Positions 32,579-42,083 of a stretch of 64,000 bases of DNA are shown here, in pieces. Position numbers and translations under genes: made by a program. The notes beneath the pieces were generated by a model. The model was not told the origin of the DNA and made no database searches. It saw only the letters and a list, made by a program, of their open reading frames with translations. Position 1 is the first letter of the stretch. Every line of letters begins with the position of its first letter. This stretch comes from CALCEB01 sp035531475 (lineage in GTDB: Bacteria; Acidobacteriota; Terriglobia; UBA7540). Location: the NCBI GenBank assembly GCA_035531475.1, contig DATKST010000170.1, positions 1 through 64,000 on the forward strand, in the 5' to 3' direction.

Positions 32579-32947
32579 TCAGTTCAACGGCAGGTAAGCC
32601 AGGCGGGTCTTTCCGTGAATCTTGAGGTGGCAGGAACAGTCTTGCTGGCCGCAGAGGACGGAAACGGTTCCCGCATACTGGGCTTGAGTAATCAGGTCCA
32701 GGTGCCCGCATTTGGGGCAGGACAAGATGGCATAGAAGCCGGAATCGAGTGGGGCGCGTAACGCCGCCGTATCCTCCAGCAGGATGATGTCTCCGGGATC
32801 CATTTCGCCTACTGCGTTGTCCTGCACATAACGGAGTTGCACCGGCGGCTTCGCGCCGGGCGTCCGGCAGTTTGAAGTCTCACAATTCTCCCTGCTATTG
32901 GCTAAGGGACGACTGCTGTTTTTCCGTATGATCCGGCTCTGGCTCAT
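32579..32947 (-). CDS. Small protein with zinc-ribbon-like cysteines, unknown function
   Basis: 122 residues. CPKCGHLDLITQAQ followed by CGQQDCSCHLKIHGKTR gives a CxxC … C…C pattern of a possible zinc ribbon near the C-terminus. An acidic middle part (DPGDIILLEDTAAL) precedes it. An RBS is hard to judge. The gene is convergent with the preceding one, with only 21 bp between their ends. No family recognised. Confidence 0.5.
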   Translation of the reverse strand: MSQSRIIRKNSSRPLANSRENCETSNCRTPGAKPPVQLRYVQDNAVGEMDPGDIILLEDTAALRAPLDSGFYAILSCPKCGHLDLITQAQYAGTVSVLCGQQDCSCHLKIHGKTRLAYLPLN

Positions 32948-33017
32948 GAATGGTCCTCACCCTTGCTGCTGCATTTGGCAATTTCGGCGGCGTATGGGCA
33001 GGCAGGCGGCCGCACCG

Positions 33018-33066
33018 GTAGCACGGGGCTTCAGTCCGGCTGTATCGGGCTGAAGCCCCGTGCTAC
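33018..33066. repeat. Family E palindrome
   Basis: GTAGCACGGGGCTTCAGTCC … CTGAAGCCCCGTGCTAC, 49 bp, nearly perfect hairpin. The rest of 32948-33267 shows nothing further. Confidence 0.75.
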
Positions 33067-33267
33067 GAGCTGCCGTCGCTCGCCCTCGCGCCTGCGAATC
33101 GCAGGCGCGAGCAATCCCCTGGCGCCGGGCGCCGCGAGGATTGTTTCCCCCTCCCTTCAACAATATCGACGCGGAGAACGGAAAACTTGAGGGCAAGACG
33201 CGTGGCAGATGGCAGAACCGTCGCGCGACCCCTCTCCCCAATCGGGAAGCTCAGAATATCAAGCCGA

Positions 33268-33412
33268 TTAACCCCAATGCTGTTCATTAAGCTAACTACC
33301 CCATCGGAGCCTGATTCCACGCGCTGTAGGGGCGGGCCTTGTGCCCGCCCGTGGGCGACCCCAAGGGTCGCCCCTACGAGATGTCCCCTTATCTGAACAG
33401 CTTTGGGGTTAA
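33268..33412. mobile_element. Family D MITE, uninterrupted copy
   Basis: 145 bp bounded by TTAACCCCAATGCTGTTCA and, on the other strand, TTAACCCCAAAGCTGTTCA, with the D core (GTAGGGGCGGGC … GTCGCCCCTAC) inside. TTAA at both tips may be the target duplication. It lies 10 bp from the end of phoU. Confidence 0.8.
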
Positions 33413-33421
33413 GCAGGCCGG

Positions 33422-34090
33422 TCAGGAAGCCGGTTGGGCTTCGGCGTGATGCCGGACGTCAATGCCCTCAATCAGGAACAGCACGTCTTCAGCGATGTTG
33501 GTGGCGTGGTCAGCAATGCGCTCCAGATTGCGCGCCACGAACATCATGCTGACGCACTGCGGAATCATTCCCGGGTTTTCCTGCATATAGCGAATCATCT
33601 GGCGGTAGATGGTGCCGCACCAATCGTCCACCTCGTCGTCCGAGGTGAGCACGCTGCGAGCCAAGTCCGACTCCTTCCTCACAAAGGAATCCAGGGCCTT
33701 GCGGACCATGGATTCGACCAGCGTGGACATTTGCGGGATGTCTACGGAGGCGGACACGGCGGGCTCGTGGAACAGGTCGAGCGCCCGCTCCACGATGTTG
33801 ACGGCGAGATCGCCCATGCGCTCCAGATCGTTGTTGATCTTGATGGCAGACATCAAAAAGCGGAGGTCCTTGGCCACGGGCTGCTCCAGAGCCAGCAGGC
33901 GAATCGCCAAATCGTCAATATCGATCTCCATCTGATTGATGCGGGACTCATTGTTCAACACCTGCTGGGCGAGCTGCTCATCGCGCTCCACCAGCGAGTG
34001 GACGCTGCGGTAAATCGCCGATTCCACAAGGCCGCTCATCTGCAGCAGCAGCTTGCGGAGGTCGTCCAGCTCTTCTTCAAAATGACGCAA
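33422..34090 (-). CDS. phoU: Phosphate signalling protein PhoU
   Basis: 222 residues, standard length. It has two three-helix-bundle halves, with VERDEQLAQQVLNNESRINQ in the first and the metal-binding pattern NNDLERMGDLAVNI in the centre, repeated as RNLERIADHATNIAED near the end. PhoU links the Pst transporter to the PhoR kinase and limits phosphate uptake. It is the last gene of the pst operon, 56 bp after pstB. Confidence 0.95.
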   Translation of the reverse strand: MRHFEEELDDLRKLLLQMSGLVESAIYRSVHSLVERDEQLAQQVLNNESRINQMEIDIDDLAIRLLALEQPVAKDLRFLMSAIKINNDLERMGDLAVNIVERALDLFHEPAVSASVDIPQMSTLVESMVRKALDSFVRKESDLARSVLTSDDEVDDWCGTIYRQMIRYMQENPGMIPQCVSMMFVARNLERIADHATNIAEDVLFLIEGIDVRHHAEAQPAS

Positions 34091-34146
34091 TGGTTTTCCT
34101 CCATCCCGAGGGGCTTAACCCTATGGCGGCCGCCGCAGCGCCGATG

Positions 34147-34983
34147 TTATCCGAAACGGCCCGTGATGTAATCCTCTGTTTCCTTCCGCACGGGGGTCTT
34201 GAATAGAATCCGCGTTTCGTTAAACTCTATCAGCCGGCCCAGCAAAAAGAAACCGGTAACGGTGGAGACGCGGGCCGCCTGCTGCATATTGTGGGTGACG
34301 ATCACGATTGTACAGATATCCTTCAGCGTCAAGAGAAGGTCTTCGATCTTGGCAGTGGCGATGGGGTCCAGCGCCGAGCAGGGCTCATCCAGCAATAAAA
34401 CTTCCGGGTCAACGGCCAGGGCGCGGGCGATGCAGAGCCGTTGTTGCTGTCCTCCCGAAAGGGCGTAGGCAGACTTGCGCAACGAATCCTTCACTTCATC
34501 CCAGAGTGCGGCGCGCCGCAGGCTCTTTTCCACGGCTTCGGCCAGGGTCATACCGCGCGGCACGCCGTTGACTCTCAGGCCATAGGCGACGTTATCGAAG
34601 ATGGTCTTGGGGAAAGGGTTGGGCTTTTGAAACACCATTCCCACCTGCCGGCGCAACGTGACCAGGTCCATGGACTCGATGTCGGTGCCGTCCAGCAGAA
34701 TCTTCCCTTCCATGCGGGAGTGATGCACCGTTTCCGACAAGCGGTTCAGAGTGCGGAGAAAAGTCGACTTGCCGCAGCCGGAAGGACCAATCAGGGCGGT
34801 GATGGTCTTCTCCGGAATGGAAAAGGAAATATCCATCAGGACCTTTTTCGGCCCGTAGTAAAACTCCAGGTCCGAAATCTGGAATTTGGCCACAGCGCCC
34901 GCCGGGAAGCGGATGGCGGCGTCCGGTTTCTTTCCTTCAGCAGGTGGAGGATAAGCCATGGAAGGTTTTATGGCTGAACTCAT
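34147..34983 (-). CDS. pstB: Phosphate ABC transporter ATPase PstB
   Basis: About 278 residues from ATG 34983, 7 bp after pstA; a longer frame to 35034 would overlap pstA. Walker A GPSGCGKST, MVFQKPNPFPKTIFDNVAYG (the Q-loop typical of PstB), signature LSGGQQQRLCIARAL, Walker B EVLLLDEPCSALDP and switch VTHNMQQAARV are visible. It energises phosphate import through PstA/PstC. Confidence 0.95.
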   Translation of the reverse strand: MSSAIKPSMAYPPPAEGKKPDAAIRFPAGAVAKFQISDLEFYYGPKKVLMDISFSIPEKTITALIGPSGCGKSTFLRTLNRLSETVHHSRMEGKILLDGTDIESMDLVTLRRQVGMVFQKPNPFPKTIFDNVAYGLRVNGVPRGMTLAEAVEKSLRRAALWDEVKDSLRKSAYALSGGQQQRLCIARALAVDPEVLLLDEPCSALDPIATAKIEDLLLTLKDICTIVIVTHNMQQAARVSTVTGFFLLGRLIEFNETRILFKTPVRKETEDYITGRFG

Positions 34984-34990
34984 CAAATTC

Positions 34991-35839
34991 TTACCGCCCC
35001 GTCGGTTGACCGCGCAGCAGGAGGGCACGGGCACAGATATTGATCAGGAGGACCAGCATCAGCAGGACAAATCCAGCCGCCCAGGCTTGCCGCTGCCAGT
35101 CATCATAAGGCGAAATAGCATAGGTAAAGATCATCACCGGAAGCGAAGCTGTGGGCTGCATCCAGCCGGTTGACCAATAGCGGTTGTTGAAGCTGGTGAA
35201 GAGCAAGGGCGCCGTCTCCCCGGCGACGCGGGCCATGCTGAGCAGAATGCCCGTGGCAATGCCCCGGAAAGCCGCCGGGACCACCACCGTGGCAATGCCT
35301 CGCCAGCGGCTGGTGCCCAGCGCCAGAGCGCCTTCGAGCAGTGTGCCGGGCACGGCGCGCAGAAAGTCCTCCGTGCTGCGCATGACAACCGGAATCACCA
35401 TGATCCCCAAGGCCAGACCGCCCGCCAGCGCGGAGAATTCATGGAACGGAAGCACTACCAGAGTATAAGCGAAAATGCCGGTCACAATCGAGGGCACCCC
35501 ATTCAGCAGGTCCGCAGCGTAACGGACCATGAAGGTCATGGTGTTTCCCCCGAATTCCGCCAAATAAACTCCGGCAAGAAGCCCCACCGGAATCCCGGTG
35601 ACTGCCGCGATCAGCAGAATCTTGCCACTTCCCACAATGGCGTTGGCCATGCCTCCGCCGGACTGGCCCACCGGCGTGGGCAACTTGGTGAGGAAGTCCC
35701 AACTTAGGTAATGCCCGCCATTCCAAAGAAGGTAACCCAAGATAAAGCAAAGCGCCAGGACGGACATAACCGCGCACACTCCGGTCGCGCCCAGCATCAC
35801 CACGTTCACAACCCGGCGGCGCGCCATGCGGAAGCTCAT
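34991..35839 (-). CDS. pstA: Phosphate ABC transporter permease PstA
   Basis: 282 residues, about six membrane spans. GGMANAIVGSGKILLIAAVT and GVPSIVTGIFAYTLVVLPF are family regions, and the EAA-like coupling loop is ALALGTSRWRGIATVVVPAA. The start overlaps the pstC stop (ATGA, 35836-35839). Forms the channel with PstC. Confidence 0.94.
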   Translation of the reverse strand: MSFRMARRRVVNVVMLGATGVCAVMSVLALCFILGYLLWNGGHYLSWDFLTKLPTPVGQSGGGMANAIVGSGKILLIAAVTGIPVGLLAGVYLAEFGGNTMTFMVRYAADLLNGVPSIVTGIFAYTLVVLPFHEFSALAGGLALGIMVIPVVMRSTEDFLRAVPGTLLEGALALGTSRWRGIATVVVPAAFRGIATGILLSMARVAGETAPLLFTSFNNRYWSTGWMQPTASLPVMIFTYAISPYDDWQRQAWAAGFVLLMLVLLINICARALLLRGQPTGR

Positions 35840-36828
35840 GTTTGGATCGTCCCTCCCTTGGTGGTCGCCAAAATCAGCAAGCGGGCCAAGCCATTCAGGA
35901 TGACGGTAATGATGAAAAGGACCAGCCCGAGCTCGATCAGCGACTGCAAATAGAGCTTTCCGGTGGCTTCGGTGAATTCATTGGCTATGACCGCGGCGAT
36001 GGTATAGCCGGGCGCCAGCAGGGATGCGCTGATCTTTGGATCATTACCGATCACCATGGTCACGGCCATGGTTTCACCCAAGGCCCGGGCCAATGCCAGA
36101 AAGATTGATCCGAGAATGCCGGTTTTCGCGTAAGGGACCACCACTTGCCAGATGGCTTCCCAGCGCGTTGCGCCCAAACCCAGAGCCGCCTCGCGCTGGT
36201 CCGCGGGCACCGCCAGCAGCACTTCGCGGGAAACCGAGAGAATGTAAGGAACAATCATGATCGCCAAGACCACTCCGGCCGTCAGGAACCCCACGCCATA
36301 AATAGGTCCGGTGAACAGCGGCGTGTACCCCAGGAATTTTTGCAAAAACGGATCCACCGTGGTGCGCATTACCGGCACGACCACGAAGATGCCGAGCAAT
36401 CCGAAAATCACACTGGGCACGGCGGCGAGCAGCTCCACGACAAACGTGAGCATGTCCGAAAGGCGGGGAGGAGCGAATTCCGCGAGGAAGATGGCGCCGC
36501 CAACGCCCAGCGGGACCGCGATCATCAGGGAGAGAACCGAGGTGACCACCGTTCCATAGATAAAGGGCAGCGCCCCGAAGTCGCCAAACACCGGGTCCCA
36601 CGCCCGCGACACAAAAAAGGTCCAACCAAATTGATGGCGGGAAACCGAGGAATTGCGGTAAAGCTGGAACACCAGCAGGCCGACGATCAGGCAGACGAGG
36701 GCCGCGAAGATCAGGGTGATGAGATGGGCGATTTCATCGCCATTGCGCAGGCGGGCTGCGAACGATTTTGCATTCGCCGCTGCCTGCGGCGGCCGCGATC
36801 CGGCGGCCATGGTGTCGGCTGTTCCCAT
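35836..36828 (-). CDS. pstC: Phosphate ABC transporter permease PstC
   Basis: 330 residues with a longer cytoplasmic N-terminus, then about six spans. ELLAAVPSVIFGLLGIFVVV and coupling loop ALGLGATRWEAIWQVVVPYA are characteristic. It starts 3 bp after the pstS stop and overlaps pstA by 4 bp, so translation is probably coupled. Confidence 0.94.
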   Translation of the reverse strand: MGTADTMAAGSRPPQAAANAKSFAARLRNGDEIAHLITLIFAALVCLIVGLLVFQLYRNSSVSRHQFGWTFFVSRAWDPVFGDFGALPFIYGTVVTSVLSLMIAVPLGVGGAIFLAEFAPPRLSDMLTFVVELLAAVPSVIFGLLGIFVVVPVMRTTVDPFLQKFLGYTPLFTGPIYGVGFLTAGVVLAIMIVPYILSVSREVLLAVPADQREAALGLGATRWEAIWQVVVPYAKTGILGSIFLALARALGETMAVTMVIGNDPKISASLLAPGYTIAAVIANEFTEATGKLYLQSLIELGLVLFIITVILNGLARLLILATTKGGTIQT

Positions 36829-36831
36829 GGA

Positions 36832-37935
36832 TTAGTTGACTTCCGAAATGTGCCCCATTTCAATTGCCGCAACGGCATCGGGCAGGCTGGCATAAGCCAA
36901 CGGCTCCGTATACTTCTGTCCGTCGGTCAACATCCAGTGCAAGAAGCCCTTGATGATCTGCCGCTTCGTTCCGTCCGCGATATGCGCCGGAATCAAGAGA
37001 TAAGTGAAGCTGCAAATCGGGTAGGCGTTTGCCCCCGGAGCATTGGTGATGGACACCCGCACGTCGTTTTGCATCTTCGCCGCCGCACCCGCCGCTGCTG
37101 CCGTCACCGTGGCCAGGCTCGCCTTGATGAAATGGCCGGAGGAGTTCTGCACGGTGCCGTAGGGCAGATGGGTCTGAAGGGCGTAGACCAGTTCCACGTA
37201 GCCGATGGAATAGGGCGTTTCTTTCACGATGCCGGTAACTCCTTCGTTGCCCTTGCCGCCCAAGCCGACAGGCCAATTGACGGATGTGTTGCTTCCCACC
37301 CGGCTCTTCCATTGCGGGCTGACCTTGGAAAGATAATCCGTCCACACGAACGTGGTCCCACTGCCATCCGACCGGTGTACCACCACGATGTTGTTGCCCG
37401 GTAATGATACTCCTGGATTGGCCTTGGCGATAGCCGGATCGTTCCATTTCGTAATCTGGCCGAGATAAATGCCGGCCAGCGACTGCGGCGTGAAATTCAG
37501 GGTCGCGGTAACGCCTGGAATATTATACGTCGGCATCACCGCGCCCAGAACGGTCGGAAACTGAATAATCTTGAAGCTGAACGTGGCCAGCAGCTTATCG
37601 TTCAGGGGCATGTCGGAAGCGCCGAAGTCCACGGTGCCCGCCTTGAGTTGCTGGATGCCGCCACCCGAACCGATGGACTGATAGTTAATCTCAACATCCG
37701 GGTGAAGCTGATGGTAAACATCGAACCACTGGGAGTAGATGGGATATGGGAAAGTCGCCCCTGCCGCATTCAGCAGGACGTTTGTAGGGGAGGGTGGCGC
37801 CAGCGCCATAATCAGGGCTCGGGTAGGGGAAGGCGCCGGCGCAGGGGAGGAGGGCCGGGTTACGGATACCAATGCCACCACAGCAAATCCGACTAACAAA
37901 AGAAAGGGCGCGTACATCTTCAGATGCTTGTTCAC
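36832..37935 (-). CDS. pstS: Phosphate-binding protein PstS
   Basis: 367 residues from GTG 37935, 8 bp after AAGGAG. The N-terminal hydrophobic segment (YAPFLLLVGFAVVALVSV) is followed by a Pro/Ser-rich linker and no lipobox cysteine, so the protein may stay anchored by its N-terminal span. Ligand-site motifs: AGATFPYPIYSQWF, GSGGGIQQL, DFGASDMPLND and RSDGSGTTFVWTDYL. First gene of pstSCAB-phoU. Upstream, CTTAACTTATCTGTAACAC could be a Pho-box-like site on the minus strand, but it does not match a consensus well. Confidence 0.94.
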   Translation of the reverse strand: MNKHLKMYAPFLLLVGFAVVALVSVTRPSSPAPAPSPTRALIMALAPPSPTNVLLNAAGATFPYPIYSQWFDVYHQLHPDVEINYQSIGSGGGIQQLKAGTVDFGASDMPLNDKLLATFSFKIIQFPTVLGAVMPTYNIPGVTATLNFTPQSLAGIYLGQITKWNDPAIAKANPGVSLPGNNIVVVHRSDGSGTTFVWTDYLSKVSPQWKSRVGSNTSVNWPVGLGGKGNEGVTGIVKETPYSIGYVELVYALQTHLPYGTVQNSSGHFIKASLATVTAAAAGAAAKMQNDVRVSITNAPGANAYPICSFTYLLIPAHIADGTKRQIIKGFLHWMLTDGQKYTEPLAYASLPDAVAAIEMGHISEVN

Positions 37936-38643
37936 GGAGAGCTCCTTAGATAAGCATTTCTTGAAGAATCAGTGTAAACGGCCAGTGTTACAGATAAGTT
38001 AAGGCGACTTTAAATTTAATGAAATAAAGGGAATAGCCATCAAACGGCTTCCATCCGGTCGTCCTTTGATTTCCCACGCGAACTCTTGCCGTGTGGCATG
38101 TCGAACGCGGATTTTTGGCTTTCGCTCAGGTTCAGGCAAAGAATCGGTAGAGATGCAGCGGTCCTTGAATTTGAAAACAATGTCCCACAAGGTCTAGATG
38201 GACACTTTTTGTCATCCGGTGTTTCGGGCTATCTTTCCAGTTCGTCCCCGAATTCCGGCGCGAAACTCCTGAGAATATTTACCCTCTAGTTAACTAGCCA
38301 CTTGCCCTGGTCAAGCCATTCCTTCGCAGTGGGCCGGTTTGGCTCTTGGTGCGGCGAGTTTACCTCGCCAATTGGCGGTGTAAAGCCGCCTCTACTTCTG
38401 ATTTTCCACTCCGACCCCGGAATACTCATGGAAGTTGGGCCTTTCGTGGGAATGGCAAGCGTGGCGGATGCGGTCCCAACTTTCGCCAGGACGCCGGAGC
38501 AGATGGCAACCACTGCCACCCCCTTTGCATCCATAGTGGTTTGCAGCCAGGACGACCCAACGGCCGACCAGAAACAGTTTGACCTCTGGTTAGCCGCTCA
38601 AATTTCATCAAAACCGATATTCCGGCCGGGAGGAGACCCAGAA
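37936..38643. other. Intergenic region between pstS and the b561-like gene
   Basis: About 700 bp. The first 70 bp hold the pst promoter region. A degenerate palindrome (GGTGCGGCGAGTTTACCTCG … GGCGGTGTAAAGCCGCC) lies at about 38347-38393. The frame of the next gene is open back to 38302, but that part lacks coding character and a start. No other feature is seen. Confidence 0.4.
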
Positions 38644-39504
38644 ATGAGTCCGAAGACTACGAAGTTCTTCCTTGGGGTAGGGATTCTGGAGCTCTGTCTG
38701 CTGGCAGCAGGGTCACTGCGGGCGCAAGTCCCTGGCGCCACGCTGTCTGGAACCATTACGAGCCTTTCGGGAGCAGTGGTCACCAATGCTAAAATCACCG
38801 TCAAAAATGTGGCCACAGGTCAATCGACCGAAACCCAAACCAATTCGGACGGTTTCTACACCGTACCAAACCTTATGGCGGGAGAATATGAGGTTTCCGT
38901 CTCGGCTGTGGGATTCAGCACCAAAGTAAGCAAAGTGATGCTCACGGCGGGGGCCAAGCAAACCCTGGGCCTGAGTTTGATAGTCTTTCCCGGCAGCGCC
39001 TTAACGCCTTCGCTGGGGGATCTGGGTTTCTCGCCGAATCAGGTCCAAGGAAATGCCCAGAGTCAGGCACTGCTCGACAAACGATCGCACATGCTGCAGA
39101 TCCATCAACGGCTCGGCTTGATAACGACCGTTCCTTTGGTCGTTTCGCTCTTCACCGGCCCTGGCGCCAAGGGCCATCACGGTCTACCCGGCAGTCCGGG
39201 CGGCCGCAATCTGCATATGGGCCTGGGCATTTTGACAACGGGCATGTATTTTACCACCGCCTACTATGCCATTCGTGCTCCCAAGATTCCAGGAACCGAA
39301 CCCTATGGGCTGATTCGACTGCACAAGGCCCTGGCCTGGATTCATGGCCCGGGGATGATCCTGACCCCTATCCTGGGAGCAATTGCTTACAGCCAGCTCA
39401 GCAACGGGGAAAGGGTTCACGGGATCGCAAAATATCATTCGTTGGCGGCCGTTACGACCGCCGCAGCTTATGGCGCCGCAATTTTATCCGTAACCCTAAA
39501 ATGA
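38644..39504 (+). CDS. Exported CarboxypepD_reg domain fused to a cytochrome b561-like membrane domain
   Basis: 286 residues from ATG 38644 (GGGAGGAG upstream). A signal peptide (MSPKTTKFFLGVGILELCLL … RAQ) is followed by a carboxypeptidase-regulatory-like beta domain (VPGATLSGTITSLSGAVVTN … GEYEVSVSAVGF). The C-terminal half has about four spans with regularly placed histidines: HMLQIHQRLG, RNLHMGLGIL, RLHKALAWIHGPGM and AKYHSLAAV. This is the pattern of haem-binding b561/ferric-reductase-like bundles. The next gene encodes a YceI-like protein; a b561-yceI pairing is known in Escherichia coli (yceJ-yceI), supporting the haem reading. A role in envelope electron transfer or lipid/quinone handling is inference. 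Confidence 0.7.
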   Translation: MSPKTTKFFLGVGILELCLLAAGSLRAQVPGATLSGTITSLSGAVVTNAKITVKNVATGQSTETQTNSDGFYTVPNLMAGEYEVSVSAVGFSTKVSKVMLTAGAKQTLGLSLIVFPGSALTPSLGDLGFSPNQVQGNAQSQALLDKRSHMLQIHQRLGLITTVPLVVSLFTGPGAKGHHGLPGSPGGRNLHMGLGILTTGMYFTTAYYAIRAPKIPGTEPYGLIRLHKALAWIHGPGMILTPILGAIAYSQLSNGERVHGIAKYHSLAAVTTAAAYGAAILSVTLK

Positions 39505-39520
39505 ATTCTGAAGAGGCGTG

Positions 39521-40060
39521 ATGAATAAGAAAATCCTGGCCGTACTCCTGCTTCTCGCCCTGCCGCAGATTCTCCGGGCGGATAGCCAATGGGTTCTTGT
39601 AAAATCCACGCTGACGTATCACATGTCTCACCCGCTGCATGAGGCCGATGGCGTGAGTCATGCGGCACGGGGGAAAGGAATCTGCCACGCCGGAGAATGC
39701 AATTTCCTGATTGCCGCGCCGGTCAAGTCATTTGATTCGAGGAACAGCAACCGCGACCTGCACATGCTCGAGGTGGTTCGCGGGGCGCAATTTCCCATGG
39801 TCGTCGTGCGCACCTCACTGCCCGAAAACGCACCTGCATCAGCAAGCATCCATGCCGATCTGGAGGTTCAGTTTGCCGGCCAGACCGCCCACTATAAGCA
39901 GGTTCCATTCAAGCTGGTAACTCAAGGGAACAAGATCCGGATAACAGGAACCATTCCGGCAACAGTTTCCGATTTCAAGATAGACCCCCCCAAACTCTTA
40001 ACGATACCCATTAAGAACGAGATCCCGGTGACCGTGGACATGACCTGGCGCCGGATGTGA
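39521..40060 (+). CDS. YceI-like exported protein
   Basis: 179 residues from ATG 39521 (GTG 39518 also possible), 16 bp after the previous gene. Signal peptide MNKKILAVLLLLALPQILRA. The body has LTYHMSHPLHEADGV and APVKSFDSRNSNRDLHMLEVV, the latter matching the conserved F-x-S-x-N-x-x-R-D-x-H-ML segment of YceI lipocalin-like proteins that bind isoprenoid lipids. Probably periplasmic and functionally tied to the b561-like gene upstream. Confidence 0.82.
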   Translation: MNKKILAVLLLLALPQILRADSQWVLVKSTLTYHMSHPLHEADGVSHAARGKGICHAGECNFLIAAPVKSFDSRNSNRDLHMLEVVRGAQFPMVVVRTSLPENAPASASIHADLEVQFAGQTAHYKQVPFKLVTQGNKIRITGTIPATVSDFKIDPPKLLTIPIKNEIPVTVDMTWRRM

Positions 40061-40174
40061 ATGGCAAGTGCTGGCCGCCCCCCATCCTGCCTTTTGCGTG
40101 CCCCATCTTCCCGCCTTTGGAACTAAACCGTCCCGCTTCCTGGTGGTACAGTGTTGTCAGGAGAAAGCGTTCCA

Positions 40175-41998
40175 GTGGATTCAGATCTAGCCCAAAAGGC
40201 TGAGGCGCTGCCCAATCAGCCCGGCGTTTACATCTTCAAGGACGAAGGTGGGAAACCCATCTACGTGGGCAAGGCTAAGTCCCTGCGCCAGCGCGTGCGG
40301 TCGTATTTCCAGGAATCGCGGACTTCGGACGATAAGCGCGACCGGATGCTGGACGCGGCGCGCGACCTCACCACCATCGTGGTGGATAACGAAAAGGAGT
40401 CGTTGGCGCTGGAGAACAACCTGATCAAGCAGTACAAGCCCCGTTACAACATTCTCCTGCGCGATGACAAAACTTATCCTTACATCAAGCTCACCATGGG
40501 CGAGCGATTCCCGCGCATTTACGTCACGCGCCGCTACCGTAAGGACGGTTCCACCTACTATGGGCCGTATTTTCCGGCGAACCTGGCCTATCGCATCGTG
40601 GACCTGGTTCACCGCTCGTTCCAAGTTCCATCCTGCTACGTCGACCTCCGCCGGTTCCACCCGCGGCCTTGCCTGCAATATTTCATCAAGCGCTGTCTGG
40701 GACCTTGCACGGAGGGCCTGACCACGCCGGAAGTCTATGCGCAGCGCGTGCGCCAGGTGCGCATGTTCCTGGAAGGGCGAGTCAGCGAATTGTCGCGCGA
40801 CTTGCAGCAGGAGATGGCCCGCGCCTCCGAACAACAGCAGTACGAGGAGGCGGCGCGCTACCGCGATCAGATTGAAACCATCGAGGCGTTGCGCGAGCGG
40901 CAGAAGATGGCGGCTTCACGCGGCGAAGACTTTGACATCCTGGGATTCCACCAGGAAGGGCCGCTGGTGGCGGTCAACCTCTTTCACCTGCGGCATGGCC
41001 GGGTGGTGGATCGCCGCGAATTCTTCTGGGAAGACGTGGGTGAGTTCGTCCCGGCCGAGTTTTTTTCCACACTGCTCCAGCAGTTGTACCTGGACCAGCA
41101 GTTCCTGCCCAATGAGATTCATGTGCCCGTGGATTTCGAGGACCGTGAGGCGCTGGAGGAATTGCTCACCGAAAAGAGGGGCGGACTTGTGAAAATCCTC
41201 ACGCCGCAGAGCGGCCATCGCCGGTCCATGATTGAGTTGGTGGCGCGTAATGCGCGCAATTCCTTCGAGCGCCGCTTCCGGGTGATGAAGCCACCGGTTC
41301 GCGAGATGCTTGAAAATTTGGCCGAAGCCCTGGAGTTGCCCAAACCCCCCACCCGCGTCGAGTGCTTTGATATTTCCCACACGCAGGGAACCGACATTGT
41401 GGCCTCCATGGTGGTGTGGGATAACGAAGGCATGAAGAAGAGTGACTACCGCAAATTCATCATTAAGACCGTTCTCCAAAATGACGATTTCGCCAGCATG
41501 AGGGAAGTTGTAACACGCCGCACCAAGCGCCTTTTGGCCGAAAAGAAGAAACTACCGGACCTCATTTTGATTGACGGCGGCATTGGCCAACTGCACGCCG
41601 CCGCCGCCGCTCTGGAGAGTCTCAAGATTATCAATCAACCCATTGCCAGCATCGCCAAAAAGGAGGAAATCCTGTACGTGCTGGGCCGGGAAAATGAACC
41701 CATCGTTCTTGACCATCATTCGCCGGCTCTCCACATGATCCAGCAGATTCGGGATGAGGCTCACCGCTTTGCCATTACATTTCATCGAGCCCGGCGCTCC
41801 AGCCGTGAATTTACCTCTGAGCTTTTGCAGGTTCCAGGCGTTGGCGAACGAACAGCCAAAAAACTGCTTACCCACTTTGGCAGTTTGGAGGCCATTCGAA
41901 GAATGTCTCGAGAAGAACTTTCCCAGGTGGTGAAACCGGATTTGGCGGAACAGATCCATGAGCATTTGGGGCCAGGAAAGCATGTGAATAATTTATAA
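40175..41998 (+). CDS. uvrC: Excinuclease ABC subunit C
   Basis: About 607 residues from GTG 40175 (AGGAGA about 10 bases upstream; GTG 40151 is the longest start). The N-terminal GIY-YIG nuclease is GVYIFKDEGGKPIYVGKAKS. A Cys-containing middle segment (RPCLQYFIKRCLGPC) precedes the UVR motif (YEEAARYRDQIETIEAL), the RNase-H-like nuclease (ECFDISHTQGTDIVASMVV … LILIDGGIGQL) and C-terminal helix-hairpin-helix (LLQVPGVGERTAKKLLTHFG). It makes both incisions in nucleotide excision repair with UvrA and UvrB, which are not in the window. Confidence 0.96.
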   Translation: MDSDLAQKAEALPNQPGVYIFKDEGGKPIYVGKAKSLRQRVRSYFQESRTSDDKRDRMLDAARDLTTIVVDNEKESLALENNLIKQYKPRYNILLRDDKTYPYIKLTMGERFPRIYVTRRYRKDGSTYYGPYFPANLAYRIVDLVHRSFQVPSCYVDLRRFHPRPCLQYFIKRCLGPCTEGLTTPEVYAQRVRQVRMFLEGRVSELSRDLQQEMARASEQQQYEEAARYRDQIETIEALRERQKMAASRGEDFDILGFHQEGPLVAVNLFHLRHGRVVDRREFFWEDVGEFVPAEFFSTLLQQLYLDQQFLPNEIHVPVDFEDREALEELLTEKRGGLVKILTPQSGHRRSMIELVARNARNSFERRFRVMKPPVREMLENLAEALELPKPPTRVECFDISHTQGTDIVASMVVWDNEGMKKSDYRKFIIKTVLQNDDFASMREVVTRRTKRLLAEKKKLPDLILIDGGIGQLHAAAAALESLKIINQPIASIAKKEEILYVLGRENEPIVLDHHSPALHMIQQIRDEAHRFAITFHRARRSSREFTSELLQVPGVGERTAKKLLTHFGSLEAIRRMSREELSQVVKPDLAEQIHEHLGPGKHVNNL

Positions 41999-42083
41999 AC
42001 CGGCCAGACCGACTTCTATATAAACCCAATTTATTTAATATTTTGTTATTGATCTTGGCGTCCGGTTATGGTATCTGTTCTAT

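Noticed and set aside
37940..38010. Pho box upstream of pstS
   Set aside because: Only loose resemblance to known consensus sequences; mentioned in the pstS entry but not listed as a site.
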